A stretch of DNA of 64,000 nt from Flaccisagitta enflata (lineage: Eukaryota > Chaetognatha > Sagittoidea > Aphragmophora). This document shows, piece after piece, positions 1-11,807 of this stretch. The DNA lies in assembly GCA_965153355.1 (NCBI GenBank), contig OZ231127.1:84506001-84570000 (forward strand). The letters are read 5' to 3'. The notes beneath the pieces were generated by a model, which had not been told where the DNA came from, did no database searches, and was given only the letters and a program-made list of their open reading frames with translations. Position 1 is the first letter of the stretch, and every line of letters starts with the position of its first letter. The translations under genes were made by a program, and so were the position numbers.

Positions 1-38
1 TGACTGACTGACTGACTGACTGGCTGACTGACTGACTA
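1..38. repeat. (TGAC)n microsatellite
   Basis: Near-perfect TGAC tetranucleotide run at the window edge with one TGGC variant. It probably continues beyond the window. Confidence 0.9.
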
Positions 39-120
39 TAAATTGGGATCATGGTCACCTTGAGAATCGAGAACTCATCGTGATGCCAAAAGGTTCTTTT
101 CATAATCTACATGTTGGTCT

Positions 121-248
121 TTTTTTAGGTGCGACAAAGCACCTCTATAACTGGCTGTGTCCGTCGGTCGGTCTGTTGGTCGGTCGGTCTGTAACGCATT
201 TGTTCGACGATCCACACCTTCGCATCTATTGGCCTACTTGGCTTTGTT
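121..248 (+). mobile_element. Hairpin-ended short element, copy F1
   Basis: Starts with a T run and AG, then the hairpin AGGTGCGACAAAGCACCT, then CTCTATAA, a GTCG/GTCT core and an end resembling GGCTTTGTT. It is nearly the same subfamily as the copy at 45555-45682; both carry the stretch GCATTTGTTCGACGATCCAC. No coding capacity. Classification as HINE/pearl-like (non-autonomous Helentron) is inferred from the architecture. Confidence 0.8.
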
Positions 249-272
249 CATTTCCTCATAATATTCCATAGA

Positions 273-453
273 TTTTTAGTCGCATGCACCCGACTCTACA
301 CCCCGCTTTGTCGGTCGGTCGGTTGGTTGGTCTGTCTGTCGGTCCGTCACACTTTTACTTTCTTTTTTCAATTAAGGGTATATACTAAATCAATCTAAGT
401 CATTCTAAGTCTTTATGTAAGTCTCGCACGCGACTTATAGGTGTTGGCCTTGT
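273..453 (+). mobile_element. Hairpin-ended short element, copy F2
   Basis: Begins TTTTTAGTCGCATGCACCCG, has a GGTCGGTCGG/GTCTGTCGGTCC core, carries the inverted subterminal match CGCACGCGACTT at 425-436 and ends GGCCTTGTT. The subterminal word belongs to the GTCGCGTGC subfamily, as in the copy at 51569-51845. Confidence 0.8.
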
Positions 454-1001
454 TTTTTTCTGAACCTTCTGATATTTTGCTATTCCGGTTTTTTTTTCTT
501 TCATTATGAATGTTATTTCGTCTGGATATTATTATCATTTTTCTGTTTGCTCGCGCAGATTTATTGCATTTCAAATTTTCAAATTTAAAAACCCACCTTT
601 TGTCCTCGAAGTGATTCAAAATAAGCCTTGCTTCGGTCGCCAGATGCCGCTTCCGCCGCAGCCTCAGCCACCGCCGCAGCCGCCAGCGACAAACAAAACA
701 ATGAATAAAAGACGGAAGCCATTTTTGAGCGATGATATCTAATAATATGAGCCACACAGCGCTCAGCAGCCGAACCTTTGTGGACGAATCACTTCCGAGG
801 TGTATTCCGGTGAATAATATCCACACGGGCCCTGTAAATTAAAAGAGGGAAATGGCATAAATTTGAATTGGCGTCTAGGTTGCAATTTGGCAATCTTACT
901 GTTTGAAGGTTCAATGAGTTTTCTTCTTGTTTCTTTTTTTTTTTTCTTTTCTTTTTTTATCAACTCCTCGATGATTGTTGTATTCGTAAATCGTAATTTA
1001 G
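454..1001. other. No recognisable gene
   Basis: AT-rich unique-looking sequence with a short CCG/CAGCC-rich patch near 645-690 and a T run near 935. Short ORFs on both strands have no recognisable domain. Confidence 0.6.
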
Positions 1002-1525
1002 GGATGTGGAAGCGGTTGACCGCTTCCATTTTGGAGGATGGGATAGCTATTTTAACTGTAAACACAGGGTCTTTGAAGCTGGTATAACTTTTAAAAAATG
1101 TTTAAGCCTGGAGACAACGTTTTTTCCATTATATATGTATTTCTGAGCAAAACCTGACCAAAAACAAAAAAATCGGTTGGGAAATTTTTTTGATATTCAC
1201 TTTTTTTACCTCCGCAAGGTACAGATCATTGAATTCTTCTATTTTTTGGACAATTAACCTTGTTCTTCCTGTAATTTTTTAACAAATTGAGCAAGAAATG
1301 CCAGATTGGTCCCATTTAAGAGATCTTTTAGAGATCTTTCCAACTGTCACTGATATTTCATAAATCCGCTAAAAAAAACAACAAAATAATAGCACGTCAA
1401 ACATGACCAATTTCATGGGGGTTTTGGACGTTTTCTTAGTCTATTGAAGTTTCCCATTTTTCAGCAGTTTCACTTTTGATTAGAACTTTTGAGCAAGTGA
1501 AGCTAGAAATATCAGATTGGTCCTT

Positions 1526-1735
1526 TATTAGTTGCGGACACGCAAATCTATAAGAGGCTTTGTCCGCCTGTCCATCCGTTGGTTTGTTGGTCCATCCATG
1601 ATGATCAAGTCGAAAAGTGGAAAAACAAGCGTTTTAGATACTTTTTGTGTATGGGGGTGAGAGCTGGGGTGTGGATTGGGTTGGCTACCCCTGCCCACCC
1701 ATCCGCAACGATATTGTGACCCCGCGTCACTTGTT
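1526..1735 (+). mobile_element. Hairpin-ended short element, copy F3 (nested in foldback)
   Basis: Starts TTAGTTGCGGACACGCAA, has CTATAAGAGGCTTTGTCCG and a GTCCATCC core, then the inverted subterminal match ATCCGCAACG and a 3' hairpin GTGACCCCGCGTCAC followed by TTGTT. The right arm of the host foldback lacks it (around 3395-3420), giving an empty site. This is the same subfamily as the minus-strand copy at 39664-39875. Confidence 0.85.
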
Positions 1736-2055
1736 AAAGAGTTTCTCATGATTTTTCTAGCTGTCATTAATTTTTTTGTGAATCTATTGAAAAATGAAAT
1801 GAGTTCTGACTTGACAAACAAGAGCATTATCCCACCACCACCACCTCTTTTCACAGTCTGATCCTAGCTTTGTAAGCATCCCTGGATCCTGACATCTAGG
1901 AGTAGGAGGCATTTTCTGTCGATTTGTTCATCTGTTCTTTGGACCAAAATTTGGGCAGTGGTCCGAAAAGGGGTAATATCCTATAAAATACTGGGGGACT
2001 TTTGTCTGCTTGTCAGTCTTGCTGTTTGTCCATTTATTTGTTCTTTCATTTGTCC

Positions 2056-2360
2056 CCTCTAGCAGGCCTCTCAGGTCTCAAATTAGGCCTCCCAAGTCTC
2101 AAATCAGGCCTCTCAAGAATCAAATCAGGTCTCCCAGGCCTTGAATCAGTTCACAAACCAGTCCTCACAGGTATCTCATTAGCCCTCTCAGACTTCAAAT
2201 CCATGCTCTCAGGCCTCAAAAACAACCTCTTAGGCTTCAATTCAGCCCTCTCAAGCTGCAAAGCTGCCTTCCCAGCCTTAAAACATGCCTCTCACGCCTT
2301 AGATAAGGGCTCCCAGACCTCGAATCAGTCCTCTTCAGCAACCAATCAGCCCTCTTAAGC
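2056..2360 (+). repeat. 21-bp tandem repeat, left foldback arm
   Basis: Degenerate units of the form CTCTCAGGCCTCAAATCAG. The same units occur reverse-complemented at 2805-3115. ORFs through it are by-products of the period, which is divisible by three. Confidence 0.85.
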
Positions 2361-2804
2361 ATCAAATCAATCGGGAAAGTTTTGAAGTCAGTATTCCATA
2401 ATAATGTGGTTTTCATTTTCTCATGTGGAAGTTTAAGAACTCAGTTGAGCGGTTGCAACCTCAAACAAATTTGGCAAATTGATAATTCCCTTAAATTTGT
2501 CACTGAGCAGATTGCTCTGTAACAGGTAAGCTCCGTAAGACTCAAACAAACAAATGGACCAAAGGACAGATGAATGAATGAAAGTCCCACTGTTCTGCTT
2601 GACTTTGTCCCCTTCAGAGCTGCTGCCCTGCTTCCCTTCATTCATATTCACAACTATGCAAAGTAATATAAAATCAACAATATCCGTTGCCCTGCTTGGC
2701 ATGATTTTGGGTAAAGGGAAGCAAGGAAGCGGCCTTGAAGGGGACAAACTAATGTAGAACACAGAAAGACTATTGTCCATTTCTGTCCATTTGTTCGTTC
2801 AAGT

Positions 2805-3115
2805 CTAAGAGGGCTGATTTAGTGACTGAGATATTAACTTGATGCAAGAGAGGGCTGATCGGTAGCCCAAGCGCTGTTTTAAGGTCTGAGAGCACTAATT
2901 TAAGGCCTGAGAGGAATGTTTTGAAGACTAAGAGGGCAGATTTGAAATCTGAGACGGTTCAATTGAGGCTTGTTTGAAGTGTGAGATGGTGTGAGAGGGC
3001 TAATAAGAGGCCTGTGAGGTTTGATTTATGGACTTAGAGGGCTGATTTGAGGCCTGAGAGACATGATTTGAGTATCAAGAGGCCTGATTTGAGGCCAGGG
3101 AGACCTGAGGCTTGA
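2805..3115 (-). repeat. 21-bp tandem repeat, right foldback arm
   Basis: Reads GAGGGCTGATTTGAGGCCTG repeatedly, the reverse complement of the array at 2056-2360. Confidence 0.85.
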
Positions 3116-4128
3116 TAGGGAGGACAAACTTATGAACAAATAGATAAATAGGCAGAAAAACTGACAAGCTAAGGAAAGCCCCCTGTGTTTGACAGGACTT
3201 TGTCCCCTTTGGGGCCACTGCCCAAAGAACAGATGAACAAATATACAAAGCCTCCTAAACAGATTGTTAGGATGCATCTTAAGTTAGGTTCAGACTGCGA
3301 AAAAAGGTGGTGGTGGTGGTATATTGCTCATATTTGAGTCAGAACTCATTTAATTTTTAACAAATTCACAAAAAAAAAATGATGACAGTTTGATAAATCT
3401 TCAAAAAATTCTTTGAAATTGGACCAATCTCATATTTCTAGCTTTATTTGTTCAAAAGTTTTAAGCAAAACATGTGAAACTACTGAAAAATGGGAAACTG
3501 CAATAGTTTAAAAAGACGTCCAAAATCCCCATGAAATTGGTCATGTTTAACTGGTTATAATTCAGTTATTTTTGAGTGGATTCACAAAAAATTGGTGACA
3601 GTTGGAAAGATCTCGAAAAGATCTCTTAAATGGGACCAATCTGGCATTTCTAGCCCAATTCGTTTAGAAGTTACAGGCGAAACTAGGTCAATTGTCCAAA
3701 AAATGCCAAAAATCAATGACCAGTTTCTTGTAGAGGTATGAAATGTGGATATTTCAAAAATTTCCCAACCAATTTTTTCGTTTTTGGTCAGGATATGCTC
3801 AAAAATACATATATAATGGAAAAAACATAGTCTCCAGGCTTAAACATTTTTTAAAAGTTATCACAGCTTCAAAGACCCTGTGTAAAATGGAAGCGGAAGC
3901 AGAAGTGGAAGCGGTGGAAGCGGCATATACCAATAAACAAGGAAGATTAACAGAAGCAAATCACAAACTAAAAGGGGGGGGGTTGGTTGAATCATGTCTT
4001 TGATATGTGGATTTAATTCAGCAGCAGATCAGGAGCAATCGTTTGCGTCTTTGGATGTAAAATAAAAATGAAACAACAGGCACGATCAGGCGACTCTGAC
4101 CTTTGTTAGAGAAAAAGAAAATAATAAG

Positions 4129-4673
4129 TACAGTAGATCTCGTCGAGTCTTGACAAAATGGGGGCAAGCATTGTGAAAAGACGAATGAAGGTAGGGGAAC
4201 GATATTTGGATCATAGACTAATCAAAGGATGCTTGCCAGTTGCCATGGAAACACATTTCTATGTATACTCTCTAAAATATCAATATTTTGAGAGATTTTC
4301 TTAAGGTACATTGCTTAAAATCAATTTCGCTACAATTTCCTCACAGTATGTTTTGTGAAAATTTTGCTCATTTGGCCGTTGCTAGGGAGTGTGTCCATGT
4401 GTGACAACCCCTAGCGACCGCTAAACGAGCGACATTCTTACAGAACATACTGTGAGAAAGTTGTAGCAAATTTGATTTTAAAAAATGTTCCCTCAAAAAA
4501 ATTCTCAAAATATTGATATTTTAGCGAAAATACTTTCCATGGCAACCAGCTATCATGGGCAATAAAGCATCCCTTTATTAATCTTTGTTTCAAATATCAC
4601 TCTCTTGGCTTCATTTGTTTTTTTTTACAATGCTTGCCCCCGTTATCTCAAGTCTAGATAGAGATTTACTGTA
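4129..4673. mobile_element. 545-bp Tc1/mariner-type MITE
   Basis: Terminal inverted repeats start TACAGTAGATCTCGTC and end GATAGAGATTTACTGTA. Pairing continues inward through GGGGGCAAGCATTGT / ACAATGCTTGCCCCC almost to the centre near 4395. TA at both ends fits a TA target duplication. No coding capacity. A one-ended relative lies at 58083-58199. Confidence 0.85.
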
Positions 4674-5293
<620 letters not shown>

Positions 5294-5319
5294 AATATCT
5301 GGTTGTTGACTGATAAAAG

Positions 5320-5560
5320 TTGCGGCATCTTTCTTCTGTGCCAAACTTGGAAATCCAGACAGACAGAAAGATGAAAAAGGCAGGCAGAAAGACAGACACA
5401 CAGATACATGGATGGACCACAATAGAATTTTTACTTTGAATTTGAACTTAGAATTTGTAACAAACATAAACGGTGGCATCATTGAAAATCTAGAAAGGCA
5501 GACAGGCAGACAAATTAACCGAAAGACTGTTTTTCCATACCACACTGGGATATTCAAACT

Positions 5561-5594
<34 letters not shown>

Positions 5595-5611
5595 AAGACA
5601 GACAGACAGTC

Positions 5612-5670
<59 letters not shown>

Positions 5671-5890
5671 AAGACAGACAGAAAGACAGACAGCCGAACA
5701 GACTTACGGACGAAAATAGCGGCATCTTTCTTCCATACCACATTTGGAAAGTCAGACAGACAGAAATAAGAACATACAGAAAGACAGAAAGACAGAGAGT
5801 TAGATAGGCAGAAAGACAAACAGACAGGCAGACAGACGGACGAAAATGGAGGCATCTATTTTCCTTGCCACACTTGGAAATTCAATTTCG
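5320..5890. repeat. Higher-order repeat with (CAGA)n cores
   Basis: A unit containing GGCATCTTTCTTCCATACCA, then CACTTGGAAATTCA and then CAGA repeats recurs at about 5325, 5472, 5720 and 5850. The (CAGA)n run at 5562-5693 is the longest core. Expanded tetranucleotide repeats appear to have been duplicated together with a unique 50-bp flank. Confidence 0.75.
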
Positions 5891-5909
5891 AATACGAAAA
5901 GAATCTCTG

Positions 5910-5910
<1 letters not shown>

Positions 5911-5947
<37 letters not shown>
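5911..5947. repeat. (CT)n microsatellite
   Basis: Short uninterrupted CT run. Confidence 0.95.
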
Positions 5948-5949
<2 letters not shown>

Positions 5950-6029
5950 GTATACCATAAATTGTGCGTAATTCTATTGACTCACCCACCAGGAAGCCGT
6001 CATTGCGTTCAGATTCGGTCTTTCGCGAT

Positions 6030-6280
6030 CAAGACAAACGGATTTTGCTCTTGCACATGCACGTTTAATTCAGAGTACATGCGCAGGTGAATGTGCGCAC
6101 AGATGTATGCACATCTATTCCCACTTAATCTTGACAAACAGATCTCACAATTGCACAGACATGCTTCAGAGTACATGGATCTTTACAAACAAAGCTTTTG
6201 CTTGCACAAGTATGCTTCATAGTACATGCCCATGTGAATGTGTAACACATGCACGCACATTTGATTGCACGACTGCAGAG
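6030..6280 (+). repeat. Degenerate tandem repeat
   Basis: Motifs such as ACAAAC...TTGCAC, TTCAGAGTACATG and GTGAATGTGYRCACA recur at about 6033, 6133 and 6184, giving roughly 2.5 diverged units. The 92-aa ORF across it has no recognisable domain. Confidence 0.5.
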
Positions 6281-6470
6281 AGCACCCGCAAACTAAAGAG
6301 AACGTGGACATGTCAGTGTGTCAATGTGCGCGCCGCAGACACGTTATTCTACCACATGCCCTTTCGAGGAAAAGATAGGCCTTAAAAATATTCAGGTTTG
6401 CTGCGTCAAAAAGAAAAAAAGAAATTAAAGGTCTTGAATTTCTGCCTACTTTCTTCGTTGCTTTTCTATT

Positions 6471-6482
6471 TCTTTCTTTCTG

Positions 6483-6546
<64 letters not shown>

Positions 6547-6595
6547 TCATTCTTTCTTTCTTTCTTTCTTGCTTGCTTGCTTGCTTGCTTGCTTG

Positions 6596-6637
<42 letters not shown>

Positions 6638-6638
6638 C
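6471..6638. repeat. (CTTT)n / (CTTG)n microsatellite
   Basis: CTTT repeats flank a short (CTTG) run at 6568-6595, a point-mutated unit that has itself expanded. Confidence 0.95.
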
Positions 6639-6874
6639 GCTAATTTACTTACCTTTTTATTTCTTTCGTTATTTTCACTAATATTCATATCCACATTCTC
6701 ACTATCCGACTTACTAGTAGTGAGTCAGCAAGTAGTGAGTCGCTACTATTCTATCCCTCTGGTTGTTTTTTTTTCCTGTCTGCTTTGAAGCAAACTGTAT
6801 GCCATAAACTTGTCAGCGACGCTGACAGTGACGCTTTTGAGATACATCGAGCTTTCACTAAAACCAAGATACAC

Positions 6875-7035
6875 TTAAAGCCCGCTATGACAGATCCAAG
6901 AGTAACGGAAATCCACCTGTAACGGATCTAAAACCTTGGTCCATTCCTGTTAGTTTCTTTTTTTTTTTTTTTTTTTTTTTTTTTGCAATAAGCCAATAAC
7001 AGAAATCCGCCTACAGTGGATCAAATGTGTTAGTT
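6875..7035. mobile_element. Mariner-like MITE relic with poly(T) expansion
   Basis: Shares AACGGATCTAAAACCTTGGTCC and GTTAGTTTCTT-type words with 43171-43299, and is interrupted by a 27-nt T run at 6958-6984. Ends are not clear. Confidence 0.5.
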
Positions 7036-7120
7036 CCATGACATGCCCTTTTTGCGGTTTTTTTCGTGTCTTTAACTCCGTTTCTGCTTCTTTCTTTTTT
7101 GCTTTAGTTTGCTAACCCAT

Positions 7121-7238
7121 TTGTTTGTTTGTCAGTTTCTGCTTTATTATTTCTTTCAATGGTACGAATTGCAGAAAGATTTGTTTATTTGTCAGTATCT
7201 GTTTTACTATTACTTTCAATGGCAAGAATTGCAGAAAA
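7121..7238. repeat. Tandem duplication, about 59 bp x 2
   Basis: TTTGTTTRTTTGTCAGTWTCTG...TTTCAATGG(T/C)A(C/A)GAATTGCAGAAA occurs twice head to tail with few differences. Confidence 0.85.
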
Positions 7239-7404
7239 CTTCTAATCTCTGAAAAAAACTTAGATAATTGCAATTTGTGCTTATCAATATATTTTCTACA
7301 ATGAATAAAAACGATCGTTGTAGCTCAACCTGAGGATGTTTTGATTGAGATTGGGATTTTTTTTTTCATACAAACCTAGTGGATCCATTTCTTGTCAGGA
7401 TAGT

Positions 7405-7669
7405 ATTGAAAAGGCCTTCCTGTTATGATTTGAGATTGAAAAGATTTTTTCATTGCGGAGGTGCCGTATCCGTCAAAGTCAGGATGCAAAGCGCGAAGTT
7501 GATTTACACCTTTTTGTTTCTTATAAGGCAGCCTAAGCCAATGCTCTTGTATTGCTCTTATTGAGTTAGAATTATTATCACAGAGTTCATGAAGGAAATC
7601 TCTATTCCTGCAAAACCCATTAACATTATGGGAACTAATGGTTATAGCTGAATTATTGAGTTGATCCAT
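7405..7669 (-). pseudogene. LINE ORF2, endonuclease N-terminus (truncated)
   Basis: The likely ATG is at 7669 (MDQLNNS). It is followed by ISSHNVNGF, the Asn motif at the start of apurinic-type LINE endonucleases, then IQEHWL with the metal-binding Glu, then GYGTSAMKK and TGRPF. After TGRPF (about 7409) the match to the family ends and unrelated residues run to a stop at 7376. The break is the left edge of the inverted LINE half. The rest of the domain resumes on the opposite strand near 9518. Confidence 0.8.
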
Positions 7670-8211
7670 CGTTGGAGTGAGGAGCTTCGGAGGTGCCGTC
7701 ACGATTCGTTTTTTGGAAAAATTTCCTCAACACAACTCTTTCAGGCCAAAAATCACTTTCTTTCACACGCTCCATGTCTTTCTTTCTGATAGTTAGTCGA
7801 AAACTTTTAAAGCGATTGTGTTGCCTTTTGAGCTCTTCCAGATCTACTACATTGACTCCCTGGGACTCAATGCCACTTTTAACATCATCGAGAGAGGCAT
7901 TGATATCAACATATCCAAGATAAAGATTGAGGGTGAGGTCTGCGCCTCTCCATGACCTTAAGCCCTCGGACACTTTTTTGCCGATCACAATGTCATTTGA
8001 TTTACGCGCTCTAGTTTGCCCGGCCGAGTTGAATCGAGCATTGTGCTTTTGTGACCTTCCCGCCCGCGTGCTAATCCGACCTGAGTTATTTTGGCCACCG
8101 CGGCCAACGTTGTTGTGACCACCGCGTCCGTGATTGTTACAACCTCTTTGAGAGAAATGTCCATTGTAAGGAAAACCAGAAAAGGTAGCGATCCCTGTCG
8201 ATGATGCGAGG

Positions 8212-8270
<59 letters not shown>

Positions 8271-8312
8271 GGCAGAGCCTCACACATCAAGTGAGATGCC
8301 GGTTGAGTTGTG

Positions 8313-8391
<79 letters not shown>

Positions 8392-8435
8392 GGCAGAGCC
8401 CCCTTGGCCACATAATGGAATCAAGTGAGATGCCG

Positions 8436-8493
<58 letters not shown>

Positions 8494-9387
8494 GCCGTTG
8501 TTGTTGTTGCTGTTGTTGTTGTTGCTGTTGTTGTTGCCGTAGCCCCCTTGGCCACATAATGGAATCAAGGGAGATGCCGGATTGTCGTTGTTGACTGCTG
8601 AGATGGAAACGCCGTCGCCGTCGCTGCCACAGACGACTTCATTGCCGCTATTGGCACTGTTTTTGTTGCCACTTGCGTCTGATACGTCACTGTCGCCCCC
8701 AGCATTGGCGTTGTTTTTGTCAGCATCAGTTCTTTCATCGTTAACGTCGTCTTCGTCGGCGGTATCACTGCCAACGCCTCTTTCACCAGCCATCACCTCG
8801 CCGAAACTGAGACGCGGTGGTAAAGCCATTGATTGAGACAAAGGTTGAGGCATTACACGACGATGTGGTGACATAAATGGAGATGCAGGAACTGCGGGTC
8901 TCACGATTAAGTTAGACATCATTTTAAGAGCTGACATGATTTCCGATTTGAAAGAATTTAGCGAATCTTTCGTCACATAGTCTTTTCTCATGTTCAATAG
9001 CGTGCCATGAATTTGTGAGTTAGGAATCGTTCCATCCTCAGAATGAGGAAAGTTACTGTATTCAACAGCGACGCACATGTATTCAACAGCGACGCACATT
9101 GGCTGCCAGTCACCACTTGCATCGCGCGATTTCATTTCCTGAAGTATGTCGTCCAGGTCTTTGAGTTTTTTATCTGCATTGCGACTTTTTATAGCTCTTT
9201 TTCCTATTGCCGTGAAAAAACGTTCTTTTTCCCGCCAAACGTAATCTTCATCGTGGTAAAAGTTATCACATATTTTTATGATGTCGTCGTGTGGAATGGA
9301 TTGGAGCTTGTTTTGTAGATAGAAGAGTAAGTCAGAGCTCATAATCTTTTCATCTTCATTGATGAAAATTGACGTTAAAGCGGCCAT
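7653..9387 (-). pseudogene. LINE ORF1 protein (frameshifted)
   Basis: Starts at ATG 9387 (MAALTS...). Order of parts: an N-terminal globular stretch; an acidic Asp/Asn region; two or three copies of HLIPLCGQGG, each followed by Asn runs coded by (AAC)n; an RGG box (GRGGHNNVGRGG near 8090-8130); and a C-terminal module beginning SWRGADLTLNLYLGYVD that resembles the small C-terminal domains of LINE ORF1 RNA-binding proteins. The frame shifts within the (AAC)n tracts, so the first frame stops at 8287 while the RGG box and C-terminal module are in another frame, ending at 7653. ORF1 proteins bind LINE RNA as part of the RNP. The end overlaps the ORF2 start by about 17 nt. Microsatellite slippage is the likely cause of the break. 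Confidence 0.75.
8210..8560. repeat. Triplicated unit with (GTT)n tracts inside LINE ORF1
   Basis: Four (TTG)n tracts (about 8210-8270, 8313-8392, 8433-8496 and 8497-8539) are separated by copies of GGCAGAGCC...CACATAATGGAATCAAG. The unit was duplicated and each tract expanded separately. On the minus strand they read as poly-Asn in ORF1. Confidence 0.9.
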
Positions 9388-9460
9388 TAGTCCGTTTATG
9401 TTTAAAACATTAGTTAAAACTTTAGTTAAAACATGTCCAAGTCCCTCTACTCGAAGCTAG

Positions 9461-11807
9461 GTAAAGCAAACAAGTGCAAAGAAACAAGGCAGAAAGAGTT
9501 GGATTCTTTCTCTCCGTATGTTTCAAAGGCCGAAAACTTTTCATCCCAAAAATGCCTACACACGCAGTGATGTAAAAACTAATTCATATACCTTGATTGA
9601 TTGTGTGCTCATCAGCGAATCTCTAAGAGAAAAAGTGAAAGATGTCCGGATATCGACATATGGCCACAATCTTTCAGACCATTGTCCTATTGAATTTGAG
9701 CTTCATGTCAAAATCACTGAGTCGCACGTAATTAAACCAAAGCTTCCTAAACCAAAGCTTCCATGTTTTATCAATTGGAAGAAATTATCAGATTCTCACC
9801 TGAACAGCTTTCGCGAAGAGATGAAAACCAACTTAGAGTCTATCAATGTGCCATTTCATGACCTACTACATGGGGATAAATGTTGTTTTGATGATTGCCA
9901 TAAAATGTCTTTGGAGCAATATTATTGTGATATTGTAAATGCAATAATCAGTGCCGAGAGTGTGTTGCCGAAATCCAACCCAAACTTTCAACGTGATTTT
10001 TGGGATGATGATTTAACGGAATTAAAGAGTAGATCCATCAAATGCAACGCTATTTGGAAAAGCCTTGGCTGTCCTAAATCGGGTCCCGCATTTGAGTGTT
10101 GTAAGAACTGCCATTATTCTTATAAATCATCTCTTCGTAAAAAAAAGGCAGCCTCTGAAAAAGAGCATACAGATTCCATGCACAACGATCTTATAAATAA
10201 GGACGGAATTTCATTCTGGAAAACTTGGAATAAGATAAATGGTTTGCGAGAGTCGCCCATAACGAGAGTAAATGGTGAAACCAATTCCAAAAAGATTGCA
10301 GAAACATTTGCGAGCTATTTTGAGTCTGTGTACAGTGGCCATGAGACGCCAGTACATATGAATTTAAAAACTCATTTTGATAACTCGTATTCTTCCTACA
10401 TCACCGACCATATCAATGATATAATCACACCATATCTCCTGACTTGGCCCGATATGATAGATTTGGTCTCAAAAGTGAAACCTGGTAAAGCAGCATCTGG
10501 CAGTATAAAATCAGAACATCTACTCCATGGAAGTCCCGAGCTTTTGTGCCATTTTCATCTACTTTTCAATGGACTAATACAACATGGTTATGTTCGCGCT
10601 GAGTTTTTAAAAGGGACGATCACGCCCATAGTAAAAGACACAGAGGGTGACCTTTCTGACCCTTCAAATTATAGAGGGATTACTCTGAGTTGTTTGCCTG
10701 CTAAATTGTTTGAATTAGCCATTCAGTCAAAAACTTGCCATCTGCTTGGGCCAGACGAGCTTCAATTCGGTTTTAAACATAAAACCAGCACAAATCACGC
10801 ATTGTACACAATGAAGTCCACAATTGACCATTTCTTAGAAAAAGGATCTGATGTCTATGTGGCTTATTTAGATTGCACAAAAGCATTTGATCGAATATCG
10901 CATTATGGATTATTCTCTAAATTGATGACTATGACGAATTAAAAGAACATATATACTGTTATGCCTCATTTATTGGTACATTAATATGTCCTCATGTGTC
11001 AAATGGGGCGATGATCTCAGTCGAAATTTCAAAGTTCCTCTTGGTATAAAACAAGGGGGGATTAATTCACCCGACCTATTTGGCTGCTATATTGATGATC
11101 TGACTCACTTACTACGTGGATTGAACGTTGGCTGCCACTTATTTGGAATTTTCTTGGCTATGATCCTTTTTCCGGATGATTTATGTCTGTTGGCACCAAC
11201 CAGGGCTGCCTTAAACAAGCTCATTCAGAAATGCGCTTCTTACTGCAACAAACATGGACTTACATTCAATGCCAAAAAGTCTAAAATTCTCGTTTTCTCA
11301 AAGAAAAATGTTGATCATGAACGACTCCTTCCCATCTCTCTAAATGGCGATACAATTGAATACTGCCATTCAGTCAAATATCTTGGCACACAAGTCGTCT
11401 CTGATAAAGGACTATCCTTTTCCGCCTCTAAAGATCTCTCTTCTTTTTATCGTGCATCAAATGCAATTCTAAGAGCAGTGACAAAACCTAGTGACGAAAT
11501 TATGCTGCACATTCTGTATACAAACTGTATTCCTATCCTAACATATGCCTGCGCAGTAAAGGAGTATACATCGAGGCAAATGCAAGAGTTCAACACTGCT
11601 CTTAACAACGCATTCAGATTAATCTTTGGCTACAACCGTTGGGAAAGTATCAGATCACTTCGTGAATCTTTTGGATATAGCTCACTCACTGAACTTTTTG
11701 CCAAAGCAAGAAAACGATTTGATAATCAATTGCCTCATCATCGTAACAAGGTGTTAACTAATCTTGCTCGAAATATTGTCATTGAACGTGAATTGAATAG
11801 GGAATAG
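9461..11807 (+). pseudogene. LINE ORF2, endonuclease C-terminus and reverse transcriptase (defective)
   Basis: The frame entering at about 9461 carries the end of the endonuclease, including the SDHCPI motif with the catalytic His (about 9680). The RT domain follows: YRGITLSCLPAKLFE (RT2), LQFGFKHKTSTNHAL, motif A AYLDCTKAFDRISH (about 10860), motif B IKQGGINSPDL (about 11050) and motif C at about 11170. Motif C reads FPDD where the family has F/YADD, so Ala is replaced by Pro next to the catalytic Asp pair. A one-base shift at about 10940 breaks the frame, which stops at 10942 and resumes in the next frame by 10947. The C-terminal part (NAFRLIFGYNRWESIRSL) is complete, with a stop at 11807. 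No RNase H is visible. The copy is therefore unlikely to be active. Confidence 0.85.

Larger units (their letters stand above)
1002..3927. mobile_element. 2.9-kb foldback element
   Basis: Long imperfect inverted repeat. The left arm (about 1062-2360) matches the reverse complement of the right arm (about 2800-3885), for example around GGTCAGG...GCTCA...ACATATATAATGG at 1125-1155 and 3788-3822. Both ends carry GGAAGCGG motifs. The inner parts of both arms contain a 21-bp tandem repeat in opposite orientations, as in classical FB elements. No transposase is visible. Another short element (1526-1735) has inserted in the left arm only. A small relative lies at 44712-44834. Confidence 0.8.

Noticed and set aside
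80-271. 63-codon ORF at the window start
   Set aside because: Lies across hairpin-ended element F1; no domain, and the first codon is not ATG.
5562-5693. CRISPR-like array
   Set aside because: Simple CAGA tetranucleotide repeat without unique spacers; also a eukaryotic genome.
9433-9570. Short plus-strand ORF starting MSKSLYSKLGKANK at the LINE inversion junction
   Set aside because: About 45 codons, unlike endonuclease sequence, ends at TGA; more likely junction or 5' UTR sequence.
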